Positions 47,267 through 57,093 of a stretch of DNA of 64,000 bases are shown one piece after another. Source of the stretch: Tuctoria greenei (taxonomy: Eukaryota; Streptophyta; Magnoliopsida; Poales; Poaceae); assembly GCA_036927565.1 (NCBI GenBank), contig JAYESD010000001.1, positions 1,426,001 to 1,490,000 of the forward strand, given 5' to 3'. The notes under the pieces are model-generated. The model was given only the letters and a program-made list of their open reading frames with translations, was not told where the DNA came from and did not search any database. Each line of letters starts with the position of its first letter. Positions within the stretch are counted from its first letter, which is position 1. Made by a program: the position numbers and the translations under genes.

Positions 47267-47797
47267 CGCGGCACAGCAAGGCAAGAGAGGAAAAGCGAGC
47301 ACAAGTTGGGAGTTTGAGCGCAAGATCAGATGAGAGGCATAAAGAACCCCAGACAGTGCGCGCTTTCCTTCTTAAGTAAGCCCTCGCAACGCTTGGATGG
47401 AAACCACAAGGAAGTCGAAGATACTACTCAAAAATTCCACCCTGTCGATGACAAGAGGGTCCGGGACCACCCTGACGATCAAGTCGAGGTTCTTACCCAG
47501 GCGAACGGTTGTCATCATGAGGCGGGAAGCCCGAAGGCGGTGGCTTGACAAGATGTGGAACCGATACGATTTTCGTATCGGGAACCGATGACCTTTAATT
47601 GCGTGAGATCCGCACACCAAAGATCTCATTTGCCGCACACGAAATATGTCACGCGGCGAGGATTTAACTCTAAACTATCGCCAATGGCACATACGAAGAC
47701 CTTTGAAGACTCAGCTCAAAAGTCAAAGGATGGACCCACCTCTAGCGGAATGACTTCACCCAAGGGGTCTTCCCCAGAGGTGGGCCCAGGGGGCCAC
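47267..47797 (+). other. G1 region between antisense gene start and 3' LTR
   Basis: 5' flank of the G1 antisense gene and 3' end of the G1 internal region. It ends in CCCAGGGGGCCAC (polypurine tract, 47785-47797) against the LTR start at 47798. No gene. It is collinear with 20661-21190 in G2. Confidence 0.7.
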
Positions 47798-48054
47798 TGT
47801 CGGTACCCTGGGTACCATATACCCCTTAGGATTGCAAAGATCTTAAGGGAATGCCATCTACTTTATTTGAAGACCTTCGGAGGCCCACATGTCAGACATG
47901 ACCGGACCCGCTTCCCCGACATTGTTAGTCCGAGGGTCGCCACGTGTACTATCAAACCGGATCTACCGCCCACAAGGGGGAAGCTCCGGGCTATGTACCA
48001 TAATGGCACCCCAGACCTAACCCCAGACCGAGGGAAGCTCCGGAACTAACACGT
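47798..48054 (+). repeat. G1 3' LTR, first 257 bp
   Basis: TGTCGGTACCCTGGGTACCATATACCCC, as in the 5' LTR at 10608. Cut at 48054 by C2; the five bases before the insertion are CACGT. Confidence 0.9.
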
Positions 48055-49379
48055 TGTAAGGATCGAATTCCCAAGAGGGGGGGTGAATTGGGCTTCTTTA
48101 AAAAATCTAAGCGATAAAACTCAATTCCTAAGAATCCAACTCCCTACGTAAACTATCTATGCATTCAAGTAAATAGGAACTTTGAGGAATGTAAAATGTA
48201 AAAACGTAAAGGAAAGGAGGAGGATGCAAACTCCCGAGGAGACACGAGGATTTATCCCGTGGTTCGGCAAGATCGTCAAGATCTTCCTACATCCACGTTG
48301 TGGCACCCACAAGGGTTTTGCCACACCCAAGTCACCGAGACGAGGGATCTTCACTATTCCTCTCCGTTTGCCAACCTCGGCAAGGTGGAGCTCAAGCGTT
48401 GTACAACTTCGACCCTCCGGGCTTCCACAAATGCCTTGGCAAGCTCCGGAAGTCTCCTCACAGTTACAAACACCAAGGGTACTTCCTTGAGGCTCTCTCA
48501 CTATCCTAGAGAGTCCACTCACCCAGAATGGAGGCACACAAGCTCTCTCTCTAGCTAGTTCTAGCCTAACTCTTGGTGTATAGGTGATCGAAATGATGTG
48601 GAAGTGATTGCTCTTGGTCTTGAATGCTTGTGGATGTGTTGATAGTGTCTAGTGATCAAGACTTGGCGAAATGACAGGATTAGGGGGTATTTATAGTCAG
48701 CCTCCCCGAAATAGCCGTTGGAAAAGTAGGCTGACAGAACTTTACTGTGAACACCGGATGATCCGATGTCTCCCCTTTAGTTATCATTGGTCAAGTTTGC
48801 TTTAGCTGACGTCATTGTGTCAGATATGACCGTTGTTAGACCGATGTTGATCCTCTCTTCTCGTCGGATGATCCGGTGGCTCTTCCTCCAGAATTTTCTT
48901 AAACTTGATGCTTACTGGAGTGATTGACCGATGTGTATTATCTGTACATCGGATGATCCGGTGAGTGCTTTGTTCTGAGGTCTTCTTCTTCAGCTGAACC
49001 AACTCGACCGATGTGTATATTTCTGGAACCATTGGTTGATCCGGTGAGTTGATTTTGTTTGCTTCGAGTTGTTTCTAAGTGACTTTGTATCTTGCTCGAT
49101 TGACCTCTTTGATATTTGTTGCAAAGGCATTTCTGATGATCGTTAAGCATTGAATGTTGTCAATTTAAAGTTGAATGATTTTGACATAAGAGCTTTCACT
49201 TCTTGTCTTCATATGATTGATTTGATCTCATAAATTGATTGTATATGGGTCTCCAATGACATATTGATTCCATTTGATTTAGTGATTATGGGGACCTTGC
49301 ATTCACAAATTCATTAGTAAAATCCAATGGTTGTCATTAATCACCGAAACCATACCTCATGGGAGCCTATATGCTTTCA
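48055..49379 (-). repeat. C2 3' LTR
   Basis: On + TGTAAGGATCGAATTCCCAAG to TATATGCTTTCA, 1325 bp. It is homologous to the C1 LTR, including TTTATCCCGTGGTTCGG and the CATCGGATGATCCGGTG near-palindromes (about 48752-49045). Confidence 0.9.
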
Positions 49380-49782
49380 ATCTCCCCCTTTTTGGTGATT
49401 GATGACAACACAACAATTAAAGCGCAATAGTAATGAATTTGATAGAATGAAACTTAAGATGATATGTAATGAATACAAGATTATCACACTTAAAATTTGA
49501 AGGCTCAAGATCAAAGAATAACTCAAGTGAATAAGTGATCATAAGATAGGCACCAAATAAGCTCAATCGATTAATAACTTAAGAGTACTTAATAAACACC
49601 AAATGAGTAGCAAAAGCATTGAATTACAAAAATGATAATATCGAATTACAAAGATAGCAAAATTACTCAATAAACTCCCCCTAAGGCTAAGACACTCCCC
49701 CTGAGTCTAAGCTCTCCTCCCCCTGACTCCTCTAACTCCCCCCCCCCTTTGGCATCAAGACACCAAAAAGGGATTCGAGTGC
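49380..49782 (-). other. C2 polypurine tracts and 3' spacer
   Basis: AAAAAGGGGGAGAT (49394-49381 on -) abuts the LTR. Four more G-rich purine runs lie at about 49682-49676, 49700-49694, 49725-49716 and 49750-49738. AT-rich otherwise; no gene. Confidence 0.65.
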
Positions 49783-50937
49783 CTAATGACCCTGAGTACT
49801 AGGCGCGATGACGAACTGGTCACCATCGTTGTCATTGGAGCTGCTGCCTGGAGTAGCGGTGGAAGTAGCTGCCGGAGCCGTAGGAGCCACCGTCTGTGCC
49901 TGCTGTGTAGGAGCTGCTGGAACAGGGGCACTGACGACGGACGCCGGCGTCTGCTGGAACAGGGTCGCAGCTGGTAGCGGGGAGTGAATCAGAGCACCTA
50001 GCGCCAGCAGAGGAGACATGCTGATGGAAGGAATAGGCGTAGATGGCACCGTAGCAGCAGCTGGAGCCAGGACTGGTGGTGGTGGAGCGACGCCTGGCAG
50101 CTGCGACGGGAGGGCAATCTCGGTCTGGGTGTAGAGGTTGGTGATCAACCCCAGGATGCCAATCATCGCCTGCTGCGTCTGTTGCTGCTTGTCGAGGGAG
50201 CGCTGATGCATCTGGTCGATCAGCCCCGTCAGCCGGTCAGTGTCCTCTCGCCTCTCACGGGCGATTTGACGCTGCATCTCCTCCTGCTGCTGCTGGAGCT
50301 CCAGAAGTCGGGCGGCCTGCTCCGCTCGGGCCTGCTCAGCTGCAAGCCTGTCCAGACGCTGCTGCTCAACCATCTGCTGAAGAAGTGATGTGAGCTCTGA
50401 CATCTGGGAGACCTGTGCCTCAGTGACGGGAGGTGGAGTAGGTGGTGGCACTGTAGAGCCTCCAGCCTCCGCGTCGTGCTGCCTGGGTGAGGGTGGAGGT
50501 GGAAAGTACTCCTCGACACTATCGTTGGTGTCGCTCTCGGACCAGATGTGTTGCAAGTCCTCACCCTGTGCCTCTGCCTCAGCTAGCCTCTCATCCTCCT
50601 TCTCTAGGTCCGACCAGTCCTCCTCAGATAGCCGAGCCCTGACCTGACGCTCGACTAGACGGCCAAGGCGGCGGTCTCCAGGAGCTGGAGCATGGTAGTG
50701 GCTAAACCGTGTGACGCTCTCGTCCTCAATCACTTCTTCGGGAGTCATCTTGTGAAAACCCGGACTCTCACGAATTAGTGAGCAAAGAGTGACGTTTCTA
50801 GGCATGAATGCTCGAATCATCCTCTTTACCACCTCATGGTCGATCCATCGTGTGCTTCCATAAGACCGACTCTTGTTGATGAGAGTCTTGAGGTGGTCAT
50901 ACATGTCTTGAGGGGACTCACCATCCATGATGGTGAA
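49783..50937 (-). CDS. C2 fused gag / extra-ORF reading frame
   Basis: An open frame made of two unrelated parts. The first, MDGESPQDMYDHLKTL through MTPEEVIED (down to about 50730), is the middle of a copia gag of another subtype than that of C1. The second, from ESVTRFSHYHAPAPGD on, is the C-terminal third of the extra ORF seen in C1 (35422-37590): acidic SEEDW region, Gln-rich coiled coil (LLQQMVEQQRLDRLAAEQA) and Pro/Ala tail ending DQFVIAPSTQGH. Everything between, including all of pol, is gone. The gag frame continues upstream in the 59866-59803 piece, so the true N-terminus is not in the window. Confidence 0.82.
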   Translation of the reverse strand, partial: FTIMDGESPQDMYDHLKTLINKSRSYGSTRWIDHEVVKRMIRAFMPRNVTLCSLIRESPGFHKMTPEEVIEDESVTRFSHYHAPAPGDRRLGRLVERQVRARLSEEDWSDLEKEDERLAEAEAQGEDLQHIWSESDTNDSVEEYFPPPPSPRQHDAEAGGSTVPPPTPPPVTEAQVSQMSELTSLLQQMVEQQRLDRLAAEQARAEQAARLLELQQQQEEMQRQIARERREDTDRLTGLIDQMHQRSLDKQQQTQQAMIGILGLITNLYTQTEIALPSQLPGVAPPPPVLAPAAATVPSTPIPSISMSPLLALGALIHSPLPAATLFQQTPASVVSAPVPAAPTQQAQTVAPTAPAATSTATPGSSSNDNDGDQFVIAPSTQGH

Positions 50938-51770
50938 TGTCGACTGTTGGAGTCGGCAGATCCCCTGACACTACGAAAGTGTTGAAGGAGTTTGTGGTTC
51001 GGTTTGGGCGCGCGGAGACTCAAGAAGGTGAAACGCAATTGGACACGAGTGACACAGTGGTTTACGTGGTTCGGGCCGCCTGAGCGTAATACCCTACTCC
51101 ACGGGTGTGTGTGTGTTGTATTAACTTGTGAACTTCAGAGCGTTCGAGTCTCTTTCCTTTTCGTGTATCGTCGGTTTGTCCTTTTATAGTACAAGGACAA
51201 ACCATTACAAGTCAGCCTGGCCCGACATGTGGCCCTGGCGGTTACTAGTATTGATACACGAGATTAATTGTTGTTAATAACCCTGTAACGGTTCCGACAG
51301 TGCCGTTACAGGTGTTAAGATCATCCTGATTAAGTATCATTAACGTGGAATTAATGATAATTAATTGGGTCTTGAAGTCCGCGGTTGTCCTTTGAAGGTC
51401 CGGTGCTGTTACAACGTCTTTCGGAGGTTTGAAGCGGCCAGCTCCGACGTATGGACACGTGGCAGCTCTGGAGCTTGCTTGGGGGAAGCGGGAAGCTCCG
51501 GGGTGGCCTGGCACGTGTCGGGTCCGGAGCTTCTCTCGGTCAGGGGTTAACTCCGGAGGTGCCGTTTCAGTACCTAGCCCGGAGCTTCACCCTTGCAGGT
51601 AATAGCTCTGGTCTGACAGTACACGTGGCAACCTAGGGGCTAACCATGTTGGAGAAGCGGGTCCGGTTACGTCTGGCAAGTGGGCCCCCGAGGGTCTTCA
51701 ATTTGAGTAGATGTCCTTCCCTTGAGATCTTTGTAACCTCAGGGGGTGTATGGTTTTTAGGGTACCGACA
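50938..51770 (-). repeat. G3 3' LTR
   Basis: 833 bp, on - TGTCGGTACCCTAAAAACC to CAACAGTCGACA. Nearly the same as the G4 LTR (59867-60688), which lacks about 12-14 bases of the ATTAATTATCATTAATTCC region. It contains TATAAAA and AGCTCCGG repeats. Confidence 0.93.
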
Positions 51771-52300
51771 GTGGCCCCCTGGACCTACCTCCGGGGAAGG
51801 CCAACGGGATGAAGTCATTCCGCCGGAGGTGGGTCCACACTTACGACTCTTGAACTGGGTCTTCAAGGGTCTTCGGAGGTGCCTTTGGCGGGACTTTACG
51901 GTTAAATCCCGACGCGTGGCGCACCTCAGGCAGCAGATAAGATCCTTGACGTGCGGATCTCTCGCAATTGAAGGTCGCCGGTTCCCGATACAAAAACCGT
52001 ATCGGTTCCGCGCGCCTTGTCAGTCCGCCACCTTTGGGTTTCCCGCCTCGTGATGACAACTGTTCGCCTGGGTAAGAACCTCGACTTGATCGTCAGGGTG
52101 GTCCCGGGCCCTCTTGTCATCGGCAGGGTTGAATTCTTGAGTAGTATCCTTGACTCCCCTGCAGTTTCCATCCAAGCGTTGCGAGGGCTTACTTAAGAAG
52201 GAAAGCGCACCGTCGGGAGTTCTTTACGCTTTCCATCTGCTCTTGCGCTCAAACTCCCAACTCGTGCTTTGCTCCTCTTCTCTTGCCTAGCTGTGCTGCG

Positions 52301-55300
52301 ATGGAGTTGGGTCTGCGTGAGAGTCGTTTGAAGACGGAAAGCGATCTAAAGAAGGTCCGAGCCCTCATGGGGTGGTCGTCGGACTTCTTCAACCGTTCGG
52401 TCCGCGCCGGCGGAGAGCTTCCCTTTAAAAAGGAGCACTCCGGCGAGATGGTGTACTTTTCATCGTACGCCATGGTGGGGCTGATCCCACCGTTTTCTTC
52501 CTTCTTCTTGATGCTGCTGGACTTCTATGGTCTGCAGCTATACCACCTTGGCCCTCACTCCATCCTCCTTGTGTCCATCTTTGTCCACTTCTGCGAGATG
52601 TGGGTGGGCATCCCTCCCTGCATCGAGCTCTTCCGAACCTTCTTCACCGTCCAAACCACCGGCCGAAGCGACGAGTACCTTGGCTTCTACTACTTTGTGA
52701 AGCGCAAGAAGTGCCCGTTCAAGTACCTCCGGTCATTCCCTTCCGGGAAGTGGGATGACTGGAAGAAAGATTGGGTAGTTGTCCGGGTGGAGGAGCATGA
52801 GCGGTTGGAGTTGCCAGACGGTCTGCCCGGCATTGACACGTCGGTGTGGAGCGAAGTTCCGGTGCTGGCGGCAGCTTTCGACCCCGTCCTGTCCAGGATC
52901 CGCCAATGTGTGGAGGGAGGATTGACTCCCCAGGCGGTGTTCTGCAACTTCCTGTCCAACAGGTGGGCACCGCTGAAGAGGAGGGAGAAGCTCGCCTGGG
53001 CCCTCAACAGCGTGATGGACGAGGACCGGGTTGAGACCGGGTTGAAGTCCAGCATGGTGGGGAAGTCCTTGGAGTTTCACCTCAAGAAATTCCAGCACGG
53101 CATCGATGTTGACGGAGAGTACTTGACTCCGCCGCCGGCTTTCCTCCCCCTGAACGTGGAAGTTGAGTTCAGCAGGGAGCTCCGGCGGAAGATGCCCGCG
53201 CTTGACGACCTTGGCGTCGTCGAGAGAAGATCAACCGCCCGGTTGGCGATCCCTGGGTTGTCCGAAGGCGGCTCCGCCCCTGTCTCTCAACCAAGAGCTG
53301 AGGTCATCGGCAAGGGCAAGGAGCTGGCGGAGGAGCCGGAGAGCCGGAAGAGGAAGCTACGACATGCTGACGGAAGGTCCGTCGGGCTTGCTACCTCCCC
53401 CCCAGTTCCCCGTCCTCAGGAAGGAAGATCCTCCGCCGCCGTAGCGGCTGTTCCCGTGGTGGGGTCCTTTCGGAGCGCTACTGTTCCGGCAGTGGGATCC
53501 TCCCGGAGTGCGACTGTCCCCGTGGTGGATCCCTCCGGAGGTGCCAGTTCCGGGCAGGCGACTCCGGCACGTGAAGCGGTGAGGGCCTCCAGGTCCAGGA
53601 GTTCCTCCCGATCAAGGAGAGCTCCGACCCTGGAAACGCCCGCGGCCACGGCAAGTCTTGGGAGTCCTCCCGGAGCTCCTACACCGACCGTGGCCAGCCC
53701 GGAACGTCCGGGAAAGAGGTTCCGCGCAAGCTGGTGCGTGAGCCTCCCAAGGTAATTTTTCTTTCTTACCTCGATTAACTTTTAATTGTAGCATCTATTT
53801 GCTCAATTTCTTCGTTCTTTATCTGCAGCGTTCCCAAGAGGGGGAGTGAAGCTCCGCCCTCAGCCACAGTGTCTGAGGCTGCGGGGGCTTCTGCTCCAGC
53901 TCCGGTGCCGCCCCAAGCGGAGGCTGCGACAGCTCCGGCGCCGGCTGTCGTGGTCATGGACCTCGACTCGTCTCCAGAAGTTCCCGTGGTAGCGCCGGAC
54001 CACGGGATTGAAGATGCGCCAGCGGTACCCGTTCCGGAGGTTGAAGCTCCGGGTCCTGGTGCTGCAGAAGTAGAAGCTCCGGCTGTTGAGTCGGAGGGAG
54101 TAGCGGTCCCGGCTTCAGAGCCGGAAAGTGCTGAAGTCCCGGCGGTTGAGCCGGAGGTAGCTGAAGCGCCGGCATGCGAGCTGGAAGTTGAAGTGGTTCC
54201 GGCAGTTGAGCCGGTTACTTCCGAAACTCCGGTCGCAGAGCCGGTAATTATTGAAGCGCCGGCTGCAGAGCCGGTAATTGTTGGAGCGCCGGCCGCAGAG
54301 CCGGTGATTGTTGGAGCGCCGGCCGCAGAGCCGGTGATTGTTGGAGCGCCGGCCGCAGAGCCGGTGGCTGAAGAGGCGAGGGAGCTTGAGCCTCCCTCAG
54401 AAGAAGTGTCCCGGCCGGAGCCAATGGAGGCGACGACGTCGATGGTACCCGTGGCGGAGCCAGAGTGCCTGAATGAAGTCGCCGGCCCCCAGCCTGAGGG
54501 GGCAAATGAAGACTTGGTGGCGGGACCTTCTTCGGTGGCGACTGAGGCCATCCCGGAGGAGTGCCCTAGCGCTCTGGAAGCTCGGGGTTCCACTCTCGTA
54601 GAGTGGGACCCAATTTTTGTAAATGAAGACCCGCTGGAACCAGCGGAGGAGATCCCAGAAGGTCCGGAGCCCATCTCGCTGTCGATGTCCATCGACAACG
54701 CTTGCTCCAGTCTACGTCAAGTCCAACTAGCCTTCTTCCACGACAGCAAGGCTCTTGAAGAGGAGCGCCAAACCCTTAGAAGGTGGCGTAATCGACTCCA
54801 ATTTGAGACCAAGCTGGCGCAGTCGAGGCTTGCGGATGACAAGGAATGGATTAGGCGGGAGAAGATCCGCCTGGAGCTCTGGGGTGAGCTGCTGGATGAA
54901 AGGGAGAGCATGACTCACGCCCTCGATGCTCAATCCCGGGAGTTCCATGACCAAGCTAAGGCTGCTAACGACGCGGCCAACGCTCGGTTCGATCAACTCG
55001 AGGCCATCAGCACCGCACTCATCAAGCGCCGAGAGGCACTTGAAGGAAGGGAAAGGCGGCTCGAGGATGAGGAGCAAAAACTCCTGGAGCTACGGGATGA
55101 CGTCTTGCGACGGGAGGAGGAGCTCGCCGAGAAAACAGCTCTGGCGGACAAGGGCCTCGAGGAGCGCACTAAAAAATTGGAAGAGCGCTGCCTCGAGGAG
55201 GAGGAGAAGACCTGGGTGCGGGGGCAGGAACTCTACGAGTACGAGTGTGCCCTTATCGCCCGGGAGAAGAAAATAGAGGCTAGGGAGAAAGACCTGGTCG

Positions 55301-55830
55301 ACCGCCGGAACAAGATCCACCTCCGGGAGGAGGAGCTCGGAAGACTTGAGAAGCGGGTTGCTGCGAAAATCCAGCAGAACGCCAAAGAAGTTGAGCGCCT
55401 CTCCCGCGAGAATTCGGAGCTGACGGCGGCCCGGAGATCCCTGGAAGAGATGAAGGGCCTGAGGAAGACGGACTCCCTGCAAATTTGGGAGTTCCTGAGC
55501 AAGGCCGACGATGCGCTGGCGCCGATGGGTTTCAGCCCCGTGCTCCCGGATGATCCGGAGCCGGAGCCGGACCTTGCGTTGCAAGCGTTGAGCGCTGCAG
55601 GCAGCAAGCTCTCCAAGGTGGGCGACGTCATCGCGGACCAGCTGGAAGTCGAGGGGCAATCCCTGGCTAGGAACGTCACAGAGTATGTGTTGACGTGCTA
55701 CACTAGCCGGAACCCTCGATTCCCTCTGGACCCGGTGCTTGAAGGCCCCGTCGAAGGAGAAGGCGAAGCTACCCGAGCCAGCGTGTCGGAGGTCGCCCAG
55801 AAGGTCGCCGAATTCTTCCATAGGGTCTAG
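52301..55830 (+). CDS. Antisense gene of G3: spliced PF04195-type / coiled-coil protein
   Basis: The same gene as in G2, equally intact: exon 1 52301-53751 and exon 2 53829-55830 with a 77-bp GT-AG intron in phase 2. Joined length is 3453 nt = 1150 residues, 30 more than G2. The difference is mainly extra copies of a decapeptide (IVGAPAAEPV-like) at about 54241-54370. The PF04195-like N-terminus (MELGLRESRLKTESDLKK, FYGLQLYHLGPHS, EMWVGIPPC), basic RKRKLRHADG, acidic Pro/Glu region, coiled coil and FFHRV end are all present. Its frame is open although pol in the same element is truncated. Confidence 0.85.
54255..54365 (+). repeat. 30-bp tandem repeats in the G3 antisense gene
   Basis: Three almost identical units of ATTGTTGGAGCGCCGGCCGC followed by AGAGCCGGTG, preceded by a diverged fourth (ATTATTGAAGCGCCGGCTGC). 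Each encodes ten residues (IVGAPAAEPV), so gain or loss keeps frame. G2 has a shorter array in the same place (about 23131-23170). Confidence 0.85.
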
Positions 55831-57093
55831 TACTGTCTCTCTTAGCCTTTACTTGTATCTTCTCTTCTTCCTCAATTTTGTAATCCCTTGTCTCCAGATG
55901 TAATCTCCGGTCTTCTGATGAAATGAAATCCTCACTTTTTTGCGAATTTCATTTTTTTGTCTTCAACATCTTTATCTTCACTTGGCCCCCTGGTAGATGT
56001 GCACAATTTGATTGTGGACATGTACCAAAAGGATGTTGAGTTTTGTTGAAGACAAATTTGCTTCGAACTCGTATAATTTAGGTCCGAAGTTTTTGATAGT
56101 GAAGGTCCCTTGAAGTAGTCGGAGCTTAGAAGCTCCGGCACTGTCCGTCGCCGGAGCTTAGTAGCTCCGGCAATAGCCTCTACCAACACGTTGAGCGTCG
56201 ATAGTTAATACTCCAAGTTGTCGGAACTTAGTAGCTCCGGCAATGACCCTTGCCACGCCTGGTTTGTTGGCAACAGACTCTAGTGATAGGGTCTTCTCAC
56301 CATCTTTAAGTCAACGCCGACGGTTGACGCCCTGGTGGGAGTCGGAGCTTGGTTAGCTCCGGTTTTTCTCCATCAACATAGGGTTCATTTTTCCTGCACA
56401 CTTAAGCCAAGAAAAATAGTAAAATTCGTTCCTTATCTATAACTTCGTCGCGGCTTACGGTTCTCAAGAGAATTTTAAGTTGAACACGATTTTTAGTATG
56501 ACTGAATGAATTGTCTTTTCTTTTAGATCCAATTGTCCATGGACCCCCCTTACTTTGGCCTGCCGGGATGTAGGTAGAGTGGCGTACTTAGGGTGCTTGA
56601 TCAGGCTAAGTCGATAGCGCACTCCGGCCCTAGAATGGCTTGGCGGCTTTCAGGCGAGTTGGCCACAGACGATATTTAAATCTAAAAAATCCGACAAATC
56701 GACTCGAATCGTACGTAAACCGGTCAAACTAGAATTTCTTAAGAATTGCACGTTTCTGTTATAGACAAGAAAGAGAAAAATAAAAATGTCGAGCCTATGC
56801 AAAAATGAATGCACGTGGAGTCTATTTCACATGAAGATGTCTTTCATTATAGGTCCGGGGTACAGGAGAAACAAGTACACTCTTAGGGTACGGAACCAGG
56901 CTAAGTGTGTTTGGTTTCTCGTTTGACCCAGGGTAGTTAGCCACACTTCTAGTCCGGAGACTGTATCAAGTGTTGCATGAGCTTTTCAAACCTTTCGGGA
57001 AAGGTCCGGCTGCTCTCCCGGAGGAACTACCCGACTCTGTACAATGACTCTATAACATACATTTCAAGTTACTTAAGACTCACCTCCGTGGAA
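55831..57093. repeat. G3 spacer with stem-loop array between convergent genes
   Basis: Stem-loops at about 56119-56138 (TCGGAGCTTAGAAGCTCCGG), 56151-56170 (CCGGAGCTTAGTAGCTCCGG), 56221-56240 and 56341-56361. Otherwise AT-rich 3' ends of the antisense gene (+) and pol (-), as in G2. Confidence 0.8.

Larger units (their letters stand above)
10608..48054 (+). mobile_element. G1: Tat-type gypsy element, degraded, hosting G2 and C1
   Basis: On the + strand, in order: 5' LTR 10608-11461, primer site 11462-11481, gag 11499-13904, pol 13905-17447, stem-loop spacer, antisense gene (- strand, 47266 down to 18764, split by G2 and C1), polypurine tract before 47798, and 3' LTR from 47798, cut at 48054 by C2. 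It carries many nonsense codons and several frameshifts, so it is inactive. It inserted into G0 gag; the five bases to its left are CAGCC, and its right target copy is outside the window. Confidence 0.88.
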
